A DNA stretch of 64,000 bases. It comes from Isoetes taiwanensis (lineage: Eukaryota; Streptophyta; Lycopodiopsida; Isoetales; Isoetaceae). Below are positions 1 to 8,590 of this stretch, one piece after another; the stretch's first letter is position 1, and the number at the start of each line of letters is the position of its first letter. The position numbers and the translations under genes were made by a program. The notes under the pieces are model-generated. The model worked only from the letters and a program-made list of their open reading frames with translations. It was not told where the DNA came from and did no database searches. The stretch is from assembly GCA_021234155.1 (NCBI GenBank), contig JAJEKV010000008.1, positions 20,743,959-20,807,958 on the forward strand, in the 5' to 3' direction.

Positions 1-366
1 AGGTTGTGCTTGAGAAAATCCACAAAAGAAAAATCGGCAGCCAATATTAGGAGAGCAAAGTATAACCTATCCTGAGCAATTAAATGAAACGAGAATCCGA
101 CAACACATCTTGGTTGCGCTTGAAAAAATCCACTAGGTTGCGCTTGAAGAAACCACAAAAAATTCAGGGGGCCAATATTAGGAAAAAATGATTACAATAT
201 ACCTAGTCAGAAACTCACGTGGCAGATGAATGAAATGAGAAAACAAAACCATATCTAGATTGTGCTCGAAAAAATCCACAAGAAGAAAACGGCGAGCGAA
301 CATTAGAAAGATGAAGTATCACATATCAAGGCATTTGAATGGAACGCGAATCCAACAACATATGTT
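1..366 (+). repeat. Three diverged ~120-bp tandem repeat units
   Basis: Three units start with variants of AGGTTGTGCTTGARAAAATCC at about 1, 133 and 255, with a stub of the same start at 112. Each unit continues through a (C)CAATATTAGG-like segment to an ATGAAA/GAGAA-rich end. No protein reading frame is convincing here. The array is cut by the window edge, so its true copy number is unknown. Confidence 0.7.
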
Positions 367-1850
367 GCCAAAAACTGATGAAGGCATTTTTATAAAATGG
401 ACAAAACATATGGGTCACTCTAAGAAGAAGGAACTGCCCATATGTGACTAGCAACTTCGCACGCTACAATGAAAGATACAAACATCCCCAAGACAATAGA
501 ATTTGAAAAACCTTCCAATCACAAATAAAGATAAATACAACGCCAAAACATTGGACCCGAAAATTTGTTTCATTTGAAACTTGAACCTATGACCACAGGA
601 ATAAAAACCATTTGGCTATCCAATGTACCCTATCAATTTGTGTTAAATATTATTCTTCCAAGAAAACAAAAACGACTTACAGAAACTGATTCTTACAGAT
701 GGGGAAGGTTTGCGGTGAAGACTTCTAGGGTCGCGGCAACGAACTGAATCCATGCAAGGATTCGATCTGAGTTATTCTGCCAGATGCCGTGGCTAGAGTC
801 CAGGTCCTTGCTAACACGATCTGGAGTCAGATTCAGCTCAAAACTGGCCTTGACAAACAAATCAAAGTTGGGTCTCTATAAGCACCGACAACCAGCCCTT
901 ATGCTGAACATCAAGCACAAAAATCAATCTGAACAGAACAGGTTAGGGCTTGCAACCATCGATTTATGCTAAACCACAGATCACATCTGCAAAAGTGGAA
1001 TAAAAAAGGTATCAATATTATCCGGCATGCCCTGTGTTCCAGAAAGACTCCTTGCAACCATCGATTCATGCTTTGTGCTCTAGCAAGATCAGGAAGAAAA
1101 ATGATTGAAAACTGTCCACGAATATATTGAGTGGTCCACCAGGATCATACAAACCAAAGAACTGGATTCCTGCAAAACCCTCACCGCTAAGAACCCATTC
1201 AAAATAGAAAACCAAGAAAAACCACATCTGGACTGCACAAAAACTCTGGTCGAAAAAAATAGTTCTTGAACCACATCCACGGTTTTTAGCGGGAACAAAT
1301 CGCCAGCGCCAGGGGTCAATCCAAGCCAAAGGAAGAGCCCTACTACCGAGCTTCGTGGAAAAGCCAAAGAAAACTCGCAGAGAAAGGAAAAGGATGCTAC
1401 ATCCAATCTCAAAAGCATAGAAACGCAAAAGGACATGATCACCAGACCAGAAATTTTAGCAGATTGTGCAATAAAGATCAAACATAGGAATAGTCTTTGA
1501 ACGGTAGATTATCAAACTGGTAGGATAGAGAAGAAGCAGAAAACTAGCTCAAGAGAACGCCGATGACGAAAAAAATGAAAATATGTCAATAAATAGGAGT
1601 CCAAAAAGGGGCGCCCCATCCAGGAATGTCGGCCTCTATTGCTATCGCAATAGAACCGCGGCATCGCTTAGCTTTGAATCTCAGGGTTTTATTTGTGTTT
1701 TTGTCCGATGTTTTTAGGGTTCCGTGATTTTGTCCGGATATTTTTTTTAGGGTTCCGTGACAATTATTTAAAAAATGTTACCATCATATTTTACTTTAAC
1801 TTCGCTTTTTTACTATTTATCTCTTGCCGCTGTCTATTTTTGTCGTTGTT
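367..1850. other. No gene recognised
   Basis: The stretch has no frame with protein-like composition over more than about 120 codons, and the overlapping minus-strand frames at 1066-1481 look random. One small perfect inverted repeat, CTATTGC/GCAATAG, lies at 1636-1653. The 1690-1850 part is T-rich and leads into the TATA box of the H3-like gene. Confidence 0.5.
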
Positions 1851-1854
1851 CGTG

Positions 1855-1862
1855 AGTATAAA
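1855..1862 (+). promoter_or_regulatory. TATA-like box upstream of H3-like gene
   Basis: GTATAAAG lies about 20 bases before the ATG at 1883. That is closer to the ATG than a normal TATA-to-start spacing plus a leader would give. Either the leader is very short or the match is fortuitous. Confidence 0.3.
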
Positions 1863-1882
1863 GCGCCATCCGGTGAGAAGCC

Positions 1883-2656
1883 ATGGCAAGAACTAAGCAA
1901 CCGCAAGGATCCATCCGGTGGTGTAAGGCCGTGATTACATTAGTCCTCCCTTCATCCGAATCAAGTCTCGATAGAGATTCTCCTCCTCCCACCATGCCTA
2001 ACGTAAGACCCGGAAAAGAAATCGCATGACAGATCGGCGGGAGAAGCAGGCTCCGGAGTAAGTAGGGAGGTGCACTCCGGTTCGGAGATCTGAGGATGAA
2101 AATGTGGGAGAGACCGGGCGGCGTAATATGACGCCGGATTAATTATTGGGCAGCCGCCTCTTCTTTGCGCTTATCGCCTCCTCCCCGCTTCCTCCTGTGG
2201 AGGCGCAAGGAACCTTCAAATCAAAGGAGGAGGCCCAACGCCGTAAAGGGAAGGCTAACCGAAATGTGAGGAGATTCTACCTTAAGAGTCGGGCCGAGGA
2301 ACAACCTCGCAAATGTCGGGTAAGAGCCCTACCGAAAGCAACAGTGCTCCAAATGCCGGGTGGGTGAGGGTAGTGGCCTGAAGACGGCCCTGGCATTAAA
2401 GCGCTTCAGCGAGATTAAGAAGTATCGTAAGAGCACCGAGATGGTCATTCCACGCCTCCCATTTGCCGCTCGCGGAAAGAGATTCCTCAAGAGTGTGGTG
2501 CGATACATCATACCAGCACATAATTCAAGCAAATCGCCTTTAAATGCTCTTCAAATGGCTTCGAAGCAGCTTGGTGCTCTGGCCTGTTCTCGAGGACTCG
2601 CAGCCTTGCAAAAGAATACATGCCAAGCTGGTCATGCGCCTCATCTTACGATAAGG
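1883..2656 (+). pseudogene. Divergent, long-tailed histone H3-like pseudogene
   Basis: The reading starts MARTKQ, the universal start of H3. After a one-base frame change it gives RKDPSGG, matching the ARKSTGG of the H3 tail. A further ~480 nt of basic, frame-broken sequence replaces the usual ~30-residue linker. The histone fold then appears at 2395-2560 as SEIKKYRKSTEMVIPRLPF, matching REIRKYQKSTELL...LPF, followed by NALQMASKQ (family ALQEA). In another frame LVLWPVLEDSQPCKRIHAK matches [16 protein letters not shown] of alpha-2/loop-2. At least three frameshifts and stops make it non-functional. H3 packages DNA in nucleosomes. The divergence and long insert resemble a variant H3 (CENH3-like) more than a canonical one, but the sequence does not settle this. 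A hairpin follows at 2870. Confidence 0.75.
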
Positions 2657-2869
2657 GATCCCGAAAATACTATGGTCAAAATTTTATGGTTGAATACAAC
2701 AAGAAGAAAGACCCCCGGAAAAAAGGCCGTGAAGTGCCTTTGTGTTTTTTCATATGTATAATATTCTTTAATGTAATGGCTTTATAAGCTTAATCTCTTA
2801 GTCCATTTCTTTCTTAGAAGCCTAGGTTTCGCGACTTTGTATTTTTTGCTTTTTAATGTTATAATGTGA

Positions 2870-2931
2870 GGATCACACGACGCCAGCATTGTGCTTTTTG
2901 TTGCACATAGTAGTCTTCGGCTGTGTGATCC
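2870..2931 (+). repeat. Conserved 3' hairpin, copy 1
   Basis: The 5' arm GGATCACACGACGCC pairs with a 3' arm ending CTGTGTGATCC. A second inner stem TGTGC/GCACA (2890-2894 with 2902-2906) lies in the loop. It belongs to the hairpin family found after each small gene of the cluster, and lies ~215 nt after the recognisable end of the H3-like gene. Confidence 0.75.
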
Positions 2932-2933
2932 AA

Positions 2934-2957
2934 CCCTAACCCTAACCCTAACCCTAA
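2934..2957 (+). repeat. Interstitial (CCCTAA)4 telomere-like repeat
   Basis: There are four perfect CCCTAA units directly after hairpin copy 1. This is the TTAGGG type, not the TTTAGGG type usual in plants. Four copies are too few to be a telomere. It could be a promoter telo-box-like element, because an ATG follows at 2959, or slippage. Confidence 0.8.
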
Positions 2958-2958
2958 A

Positions 2959-4451
2959 ATGTACCGGACAAATCTCCCCACAACGGTATGGTCCCCTTTC
3001 ATAATCGACAAACGGCTACTTGAGTTCGGCGATGTACCTTACCGCCTCCTAAACATCTTCTTTGCTTTCGGCCGTCATTCCGCCATGGATTGTTATGTGA
3101 AGTTTTCGAATGGTATGCATCAGCCCCACATGACAACGATGAAGTTGCGCCGATCACGATTTATCCGTTCTATTGCAAGGAGTTGGACATCATGGCAAAC
3201 AAGAGCGAGCTTGATGCTATCGCGAGGTTGCCTTAGCTTTCACCCGACCGCTTGGTCTCGGCGACGCCCTTTGCGATGTCCCCTCGCTCGTGGATTCCAA
3301 AACCAGCTCTAGAGGAGGCGGCTTCCCATTTGCAAACAAATAATATGTTTTTCAAGAATGTCACAAGAACGGGCTCCTCCGGCTGCATCCTTGTACTTAA
3401 GAAGGTATCTTATTTCTCTTTGCCGCTTTGCATTTGCTAGTTATTGCATTCTCGCTTCGCCAAACCGAAGATACACCGGAAACAATGAAATCTTTAAGCC
3501 AAGGGGGGCAGGGCTTATGTGTGATGATGTCGACTATGACGAGAAATGGAGATAGATCTACAAGAAGAAGAGCAAGAATGTAGGAGTTTTAGCTTCGACG
3601 ACCGGCCTTGGGTGAACCAGAGGAGGGAGATGATTCAAGGTGATGAGGATGGGGATGAGGATGAAAAGAAGTTGTCCGACATAACGCCAATTTTAGTGGA
3701 AGGCAAAGAATACCTATTGCTAAGTGATATACCGAGGAACCCATCTTTGTTACTTAATGTGTGCTAGGGAAGACGAGCTTATCAGTACCTTGGCCGAATG
3801 GGTAAACCTAGGCCTAGACTTTGAAGAGGATTTGGACAAAGAGATGTTTGAAGTGTCTTCTTAGACCGGCAATGCTATAAAGCTTAAAGAAGCCTATGAG
3901 AGGCTGGAGTCTCGATTTGCTCAAGAGGAGGTGAATCTACCAACGGAAGAAGAATTCCAAATCTCGCGGCAAAGCCGCCAACAGATCTACGAGTTTGGCG
4001 GTGCCCTTCAAATAATCAAGGCAGCATAAGCCTCATAGATGAGGAGAAATGTGAAGAAGATAAGCTTGAGGGTTTTTCTTGCCGACATGCACGCGGGGGA
4101 CAGGAAAGATTGAAGGACTCTACATTGTTACGATATATCTCAAGATTCGTTAATGGGGAGATAATCGTCTTCAGCAGAACTTTCAGTCCAAAAGGTGCGA
4201 GTTTGTCTATTACATCCGCATTATATGCATGTTCGGGAACCATTCCCAATTGGCATCAAACACCGAAAAGGGTGATAGCAATTCGCTGGATGTTGTGCTA
4301 CAATATTTTGATTTACCAAGCCACCGCCGGGCGAAAGCAATATGTTAAATTTTTAGTCACCGGCTTGACTCACCCAAGGTTGGAAGTCAGGTCGATAACA
4401 TGGAAGTCATTGCCTTGTTGGATCAAGGCGCAGGGGATTGAAAGAGCATGA
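2959..4451 (+). pseudogene. Decayed unidentified protein gene
   Basis: Protein-like stretches occur in shifting frames on the + strand. 2959-3110 reads LLEFGDVPYRLLNIFFAFGR, continuing in another frame with ELDIMANKSELDAIARLP. 3250-3360 reads ALEEAASHLQTNNMFFKNVT. 3546-3767 is an acidic segment with GDEDGDEDEKK and ILVEGKEYLLLSD. 3770-4020 reads EDELISTLAEWVNLGLDFEE and ERLESRFAQEE. 4110-4451 is another hydrophobic stretch. The composition suggests one former protein of about 450-490 residues with many frameshifts. I do not recognise the family. A member of the hairpin family lies ~120 nt past its end, as for the neighbouring small genes, so I treat it as one unit of the same cluster. Confidence 0.45.
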
Positions 4452-4573
4452 AATTGACGAATTTAAGCTTGAAAAATTGGAAGTTATATATTTTCCAACT
4501 TGTATCGGTAAAATTATTTATGTACGATTGTCCTTCCGAAATTCCTAATAAAAATTATTTTATTTGTATTTAT

Positions 4574-4637
4574 TCACATCATGCACGAATACATCGGGCC
4601 TCCGATTTTCTCAATATATCTAGGTTTTCGCCGTGTG
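4574..4637 (+). repeat. Conserved 3' hairpin, degenerate copy 2
   Basis: TCACATCATGCACGAA at 4574-4589 and TTTTCGCCGTGTGA at 4625-4638 are the two arms in the right order and spacing (~64 nt overall). The inner stem is weaker than in other copies. Confidence 0.5.
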
Positions 4638-4750
4638 ATATTTATCTCAAGAAATGAAATATTATTGGAAAAAAGCAGCTTAATTTATTTATTCCTCATA
4701 ATGACGCCGAGAAGCAACTCGTGGTGACTCAAGCTACTACGAACTCTATG

Positions 4751-4760
4751 TTATAAATAG
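4751..4760 (+). promoter_or_regulatory. TATA box of coiled-coil gene A
   Basis: TTATAAATAG lies ~80 bases before the ATG at 4842, followed by a CT-rich leader. The same block (GTGACTCAAGCTACTA...TTATAAATAGAAGACC) recurs at 5570-5610 before gene B, so promoter and gene were duplicated together. Confidence 0.6.
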
Positions 4761-4841
4761 AAGACCTATGTCCACTCGACCTCCGATCGCCTTCCGCCGC
4801 CATCTTCTACTTCCGCCTTCCGCCTTCCACCTTCTCGCTCG

Positions 4842-5233
4842 ATGGCATCATCATCTTCCTCTAGCAAGCGACCACGCCAAGATAGCACTCCCCGCCAGAA
4901 GCTGCCGTGGACATCACCCTTGCAAAGTGGTGATGAAGAGATTCAAGGAGATCCATGATGAAAACAACCGCCTCGCCGCCGAGAATATGGAGGCTGGGAT
5001 AGATTAGCCTTCACGAGGGAGCTACCGCGATGAGCGACATTGAGCTCATGGAAACATTCGCCATGTACCAAGAGGCTTAATGCAGCCGCAGGCCGAGGCG
5101 CTTGAAACCGCTACAATATTTCGCAGCCTTAGAAGATATGGAGAAGAAGCCCGAAATGCGAGGATGAGAACGCAGCCTTTACCGGCCAAATTGCAGACAT
5201 GAAAATCAGCTAGAGGATCATGAAGATCCCTAG
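4842..5233 (+). pseudogene. Small coiled-coil gene A (decayed)
   Basis: The start reads MASSSSSSKRPRQ. After a frameshift it reads VMKRFKEIHDENNRL, then in further frames MSDIELMETFAMYQ, ALEDMEKK and LEDHEDP, stopping at 5231-5233. The intact ancestor would be about 125-130 residues: a serine-rich N-terminus, then heptad-like charged helices ending in HEDP. Gene B (5706-6056) is clearly its tandem duplicate, sharing promoter, leader, start, helix motif, last residues and 3' hairpin. I do not recognise the family and infer no function beyond a probable coiled-coil. At least three frameshifts or stops make it a pseudogene in this assembly. Confidence 0.6.
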
Positions 5234-5328
5234 CCGCTGTATCTATCTAATTTTTGCTTCAAAGAAAAGTTTTCTATTTTTGCTTCTATCTATCCTCTTG
5301 TTCCAATGTATATTCTGTTTTATTAAAA

Positions 5329-5396
5329 GATCACCACGACGCGAAATGCCTTGCTTGCAACTAGGTAGCAATCAATGGATTTCGGCCGTGGTGATC
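5329..5396 (+). repeat. Conserved 3' hairpin, copy 3
   Basis: GATCACCACG pairs perfectly with CGTGGTGATC, and the stem extends through GCGAAAT/ATTTCG. It lies 96 nt after the stop of gene A. The loop TTGCTTGCAACTAGGTAG is nearly identical to that after gene B. Confidence 0.8.
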
Positions 5397-5508
5397 TCCA
5401 TGCCGCTCTATTTTGCTTCAATGAGAAGTTCTATCTTTAGTAACGGCCCTTAGTCGTGGTGATATTTCTCCGAAGAAAAGACGGAGAAGAAGTAACGGTC
5501 CTTTTTTT

Positions 5509-5570
5509 TCACACGGCGCAGAAGTAACGGTCCATTTTCCCCGACCGACAAGATCCTTCGCCGTCGGTGA
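5509..5570 (+). repeat. Conserved hairpin, copy 4 (before gene B)
   Basis: TCACACGGCGCAGAA pairs with TTCGCCGTCGGTGA, with a ~33-nt loop. Its spacing equals that of other copies. It lies between gene A's hairpin and gene B's TATA box, perhaps as a remnant of another lost unit. Confidence 0.5.
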
Positions 5571-5593
5571 CTCAAGCTACTATGAAATCCCTG

Positions 5594-5603
5594 TTATAAA
5601 TAG
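5594..5603 (+). promoter_or_regulatory. TATA box of coiled-coil gene B
   Basis: TTATAAATAG sits ~105 bases before the ATG at 5706, and a CT-rich leader (CTTCCGCC repeats) follows. It is duplicated from the gene A promoter. Confidence 0.6.
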
Positions 5604-5705
5604 AAGACCTTCTATCTTGCCTTCGACCTCCGGATCCTCTTCCGCCTTCCGCCTTCTCGCTCATCTCTTCCCCGCCTTCCTTCCGCCTTCCGCCGCTTTC
5701 TGGGG

Positions 5706-6056
5706 ATGGCATCTTCATCCTCCTCCAAGAAGTTTAATCGCCCCGAGTTACCGGGGACATCACCCTTTGGTAAAGGTGATGAAGAGATTCAAGGAGGTTC
5801 ACGACGAAAATAGCCGCCTCGTCGCCGCCGAAGATCGAGGCGGCGACGTAGAATTCACGAGGGGGGCTGCATGAGCGGTGACCTTGAGCTCATGGGCAAC
5901 ATTAACCAGTACCGAGGGCCAATAGTCGAGGGTCGAGGCGCTTTAATCGCACACAATATTTCGCAGGCGTTAGAAGATATGGAGAAGAAGCTTCGAGCTG
6001 CGGAGGATGAGAACGCAGCTTTACGGCTTCAGCTACAGGATCATGAAGATCCCTAG
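5706..6056 (+). pseudogene. Small coiled-coil gene B (tandem duplicate of A)
   Basis: The start is MASSSSSKKFNRPELPGTSP. A frame change after ~25 codons leads to MKRFKEVHDENSRL, and another leads into the long clean stretch at 5871-6056, beginning MSGDLELMGNINQYRG and including ALEDMEKKLRAAEDENAALR. It ends QDHEDP with stop TAG at 6054-6056. The C-terminal 60 residues are strongly heptad-patterned (E/K-rich with L/A at core positions), so a coiled-coil is likely. The ancestor had about 115-120 residues. The two frame changes in the N-terminal half argue for a pseudogene, though assembly errors cannot be excluded. Hairpin copy 5 starts 85 nt after the stop. The family is not recognised. Confidence 0.65.
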
Positions 6057-6140
6057 CCATTGTATATATATTTTTTGTTTCAAAGAAAAGTTTTCTCTAT
6101 TCCTTGCTTCTATCTGTTCTCTTGTTTTGTTTTATTAAAA

Positions 6141-6207
6141 GATCACACGACGCGAAATGCCATGCTTGCAATTAAGTAGCAATCAATGGATTTCGCGTTG
6201 TATGATC
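6141..6207 (+). repeat. Conserved 3' hairpin, copy 5
   Basis: The 5' arm GATCACACGACGCGAAAT and the 3' arm ATTTCGCGTTGTATGATC pair over 18 positions with two G-T-type mismatches. The loop holds CATGCTTGCAATTAAGTAG. It is one of the best-preserved members. Confidence 0.85.
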
Positions 6208-6624
6208 TCCACAACGTACACCTCGTTGTATGTATAAATTCCTAATTTATTAATGGAAAACTATATGTAACACAAATATCTAGCTAGATTATGTGATAAC
6301 TTGCAGGTAAATGCGAATTAGTCATATCTAGGATTGGCAAGTGCCAGCACCCAAAGCACGTGGCATGTGGATGACAACGTCTATTCACAAACGTGGCATG
6401 TGGATGACAACGTCATGCCAAGGACGTGGCATGCGCTGCCACAACAACTCTGTCTTTTGTACGGCCTGCATACAGTACGGCTAGGATATGACGGATCCCA
6501 TGATGCGAACATAGGCTACCGTTGCCTGATTGCATGCTATAATTTCGCCTCGTAGGATTATTACACAACTTTATCGGTACTCGCAACCGTAGATTCCAAC
6601 GTATCTCTAGTTTCCATATAAAAA
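6208..6624 (+). promoter_or_regulatory. Upstream region of gene C with G-box repeats and TATA
   Basis: There is no gene here. A direct repeat ACGTGGCATGTGGATGACAA is at 6358 and 6391, with a third ACGTGGCATG at 6424. ACGTGGC is the core of plant G-box/ABRE elements. A TATA box, ATATAAAA, lies at 6616-6623, about 100 bases before the ATG at 6721. Regulation by bZIP/bHLH-type factors would follow from family knowledge but is not shown. Confidence 0.45.
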
Positions 6625-6720
6625 TCTCTTTGAGGCCTTTGTCTTCTCCTATCCGCCATCTCGCCCGTTTCTACCACATCCGCCCCTCGACCATCTCTCC
6701 CTGTTCTCCCATCACTTTCA

Positions 6721-7127
6721 ATGGCCTCCAGCTCCGCCCATCCCTCGCCGAGATCTTGTCTCAAGTTCGATCAAGGAAATTAAGAACATTCGTGTCGGCG
6801 GAGGAACGGATCCGCCTTCTGAGAGAAAAGAATGATGAAGACGTCGCCAAGCTGGTTGCGGCAGAGGACAAGGCCGCCTTCTATAGGGAGGTGATTTTAG
6901 TGCGCGACAATCAGCGGGCTGCCTTAGACCGCGAATTGCGCGCCACGAGATATAACCTCCAAGAGAGGCTTAGGGCCGCAATCGGCGGAGAGGCTGCCCG
7001 AGCTCAACTCGATGAGCGGGAAGATAAGGTTGCGAATATGAGAACATGGTTGCGGGGCGGCAATCATGTTGGAGGAGCAGAAAAAATTATCACCGCCCTC
7101 CAGGAAGAGCTTGCCCGGCGATCATAG
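6721..7127 (+). pseudogene. Coiled-coil gene C
   Basis: The start is ATG at 6721, giving MASSSAHPSP, the same MASSS start as genes A and B. One frameshift within the first ~60 bases leads into a clean frame to the stop at 7125-7127. That frame contains VSAEERIRLLREKNDEDVAK, VAAEDKAAFYREV, ALDRELRATRYNLQERLRAA and ITALQEELARRS. It is alanine-, arginine- and glutamate-rich with heptads throughout, so almost the whole ~130-residue product would be one long helix. There is no catalytic motif and I do not recognise the family. With a single frameshift near the start, it may be intact if the start lies elsewhere or if there is a sequencing error. Hairpin copy 6 follows 144 nt after the stop. Confidence 0.6.
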
Positions 7128-7270
7128 GCATCGGGCTCCTCCTAGAGGGGCCCGTTTTTTTTATGTTTGTAATTATTTTATTTCTCAATGGGAAAAGTTT
7201 TTGACAAATGTGCGAATATTACGTTTCCTATTTTTAATTTTCAATATCCGTGGTAGAGAATGACAAGACA

Positions 7271-7336
7271 GATCACATGAAGCCGAAACCCTTCATAGGG
7301 TTTTAAAGCTCGTGGTGCGATTTCGCGTGGTGTGAT
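7271..7336 (+). repeat. Conserved 3' hairpin, copy 6
   Basis: GATCACATGAAGCCGAAA at 7271-7288 pairs with TTTCGCGTGGTGTGAT at 7321-7336. The loop contains its own CCCTTCATAGGG inverted repeat. Confidence 0.75.
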
Positions 7337-7355
7337 ACAGTGTAGTTAGAATAGT

Positions 7356-7482
7356 TATTAATGTGTTCCAGCGGACAGTACCATTAATGTGTTCTAGCGG
7401 ACAACCGAATTGAAATCCGGCCGACACGCATCGCGACAGCCGGCCCCGTGTTTAATATGTTCAAGCGCTAATATGTATAAAT
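7356..7482 (+). promoter_or_regulatory. Upstream region of gene D
   Basis: A direct repeat TTAATGTGTTCYAGCGGACA occurs at ~7356 and ~7384, with a partial third copy (TTTAATATGTTCAAGCG) at ~7451. A TATA box, GTATAAAT, is at 7475-7482, 85 bases before the ATG at 7567. The leader is CT-rich as in the neighbours. Confidence 0.5.
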
Positions 7483-7566
7483 TGAGGTCCTTGCATTGTG
7501 CTCCTTCCGCCGTTAGAGTCTTTGCTCCTCACTTCTATAATCTTAACGCCCTCCCATTTGTCATCT

Positions 7567-8036
7567 ATGGCCTCCACATCCTCAACCGCCGATAAGGGAA
7601 AAATGAAGAGGATAGAACTCCCTTCTAACATAGTGTTGGGTGTTCTAATGAAGAGGTTGAAGGAGCAAGATGATCTTCTAAAGGAAAACGCCGCTACAAT
7701 TCAGCGTAAAGAAGAAGAGAATGAATTCAACCTTCTCATGCTTCGTAGCCGAGAGGCAAATCAAAGGCGGTTGAATAGAAGGTCGATTGATGGCATGCCC
7801 CAACAACCGCGACCGAGGTGGTTATGATGGCAACGAGGTTGCTAATTCAAAGCGTAAGAACACGCTTGTGCTATTGGGACAGAGCGGATATGTACAAAGA
7901 GATGATGGACAGATTGGAGGAACGTTTGGATAGGGTGATTGCTCGCTTGAGGAGAAGAGATGAAGACGAAGACGAGGACGGAGCTGATGATGATGATGAA
8001 GATAATGAAGAAGAGCTCGCACTGGAGCAACAATGA
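7567..8036 (+). pseudogene. Coiled-coil/acidic-tail gene D
   Basis: ATG at 7567 opens MASTSSTADKGKMKRIELPS, then LMKRLKEQDDLLKENAATI, which resembles the KRFKEIHDEN motif of genes A and B. This frame stops at 7827. A neighbouring frame from ~7850 continues with ADMYKEMMDRLEERLDRVIA and a very acidic C-terminus (DEDEDEDGADDDDEDNEEE), stopping at 8034-8036. One frameshift near 7800-7850 therefore separates two parts of a ~155-residue protein: a serine/basic start, a coiled-coil middle and an acidic tail. The acidic tail is of the kind seen in nucleic-acid- or histone-associated nuclear proteins, which is only suggestive. Two hairpins follow at 8118 and 8190. The family is not recognised. Confidence 0.6.
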
Positions 8037-8117
8037 GTCGTTGTATTTTGTTTTTCAATGTAACATCTTTCACAACTTTAATCAAAAGTAACCTTTTTTA
8101 TTATTATCTTGTAAAGC

Positions 8118-8181
8118 TTCACACGACGCGAAGCCACATAAATGCAAGCAATAGCGAACTCCACTGTTCGCGCCGTATGAT
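8118..8181 (+). repeat. Conserved hairpin, copy 7
   Basis: TTCACACGACGCGAA pairs with TTCGCGCCGTATGAT. It begins 82 nt after the stop of gene D. Confidence 0.8.
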
Positions 8182-8189
8182 ACAAATAA

Positions 8190-8254
8190 GATCACACGAC
8201 GCGAAGCTACAGTTGTACAAACAAGGTTGGAGGCAAGTACTTCGCGTCGTGTCA
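8190..8254 (+). repeat. Conserved hairpin, copy 8
   Basis: GATCACACGACGCGAA pairs perfectly with TTCGCGTCGTGT. It is adjacent to copy 7. The next gene downstream runs on the minus strand (8553-9119), so copies 7 and 8 may serve gene D and the convergent gene respectively. Confidence 0.85.
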
Positions 8255-8590
8255 GGCTTCAATGTAGGTTAAAGAATTTGAAGAAAACACCCCTTGGCTT
8301 GCGAGAAAGGAAGAAGCACTATCGACCGATAGAGGAACTGAAGTTTGGATCAGGTGCATTCAGACGCAGGGTCACGGCCACAAGGTCCGTTTACAACACT
8401 AGCAAAGGCCAATTAAGATCTGGGGAAACTAGAAGCAATCTTGATTACGTAGTGAAGAACCTAGCGACAAACAGGGAGATAGTGGATATGATTTGTCAGC
8501 CCTACAACTCCTCTCTCAAGAAGATGGTATTGGAAATGGTACTAGGAGAGATCTACAAGAAGTTAGAAGCGACAGATGTACAGACTGTTT
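8227..8590 (+). CDS. Open frame of uncertain status, basic protein
   Basis: The frame from 8227 is open past 8700. Its first ~120 codons read like a real protein: LKKTPLGLRERKKHYRPIEE, FRRRVTATRSVYNTSKGQLR, NLDYVVKNLATNREIVDM and LGEIYKKLEATD. Beyond ~8590 it runs antisense to the minus-strand coiled-coil gene and is probably not coding. The ATG lies inside hairpin copy 8, which is odd and argues that the real start, if any, is elsewhere or that this is a fragment of a larger gene. No family is recognised. The two genes would be convergent. Confidence 0.35.

Noticed and set aside
2934-2957. Telomere or chromosome end
   Set aside because: Only four units, with unique sequence on both sides.
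5329-8254. Integron-like attC sites
   Set aside because: Gene-plus-palindrome layout is similar, but the hairpins lack the attC core sites, no tyrosine recombinase is seen, and the genome is eukaryotic.
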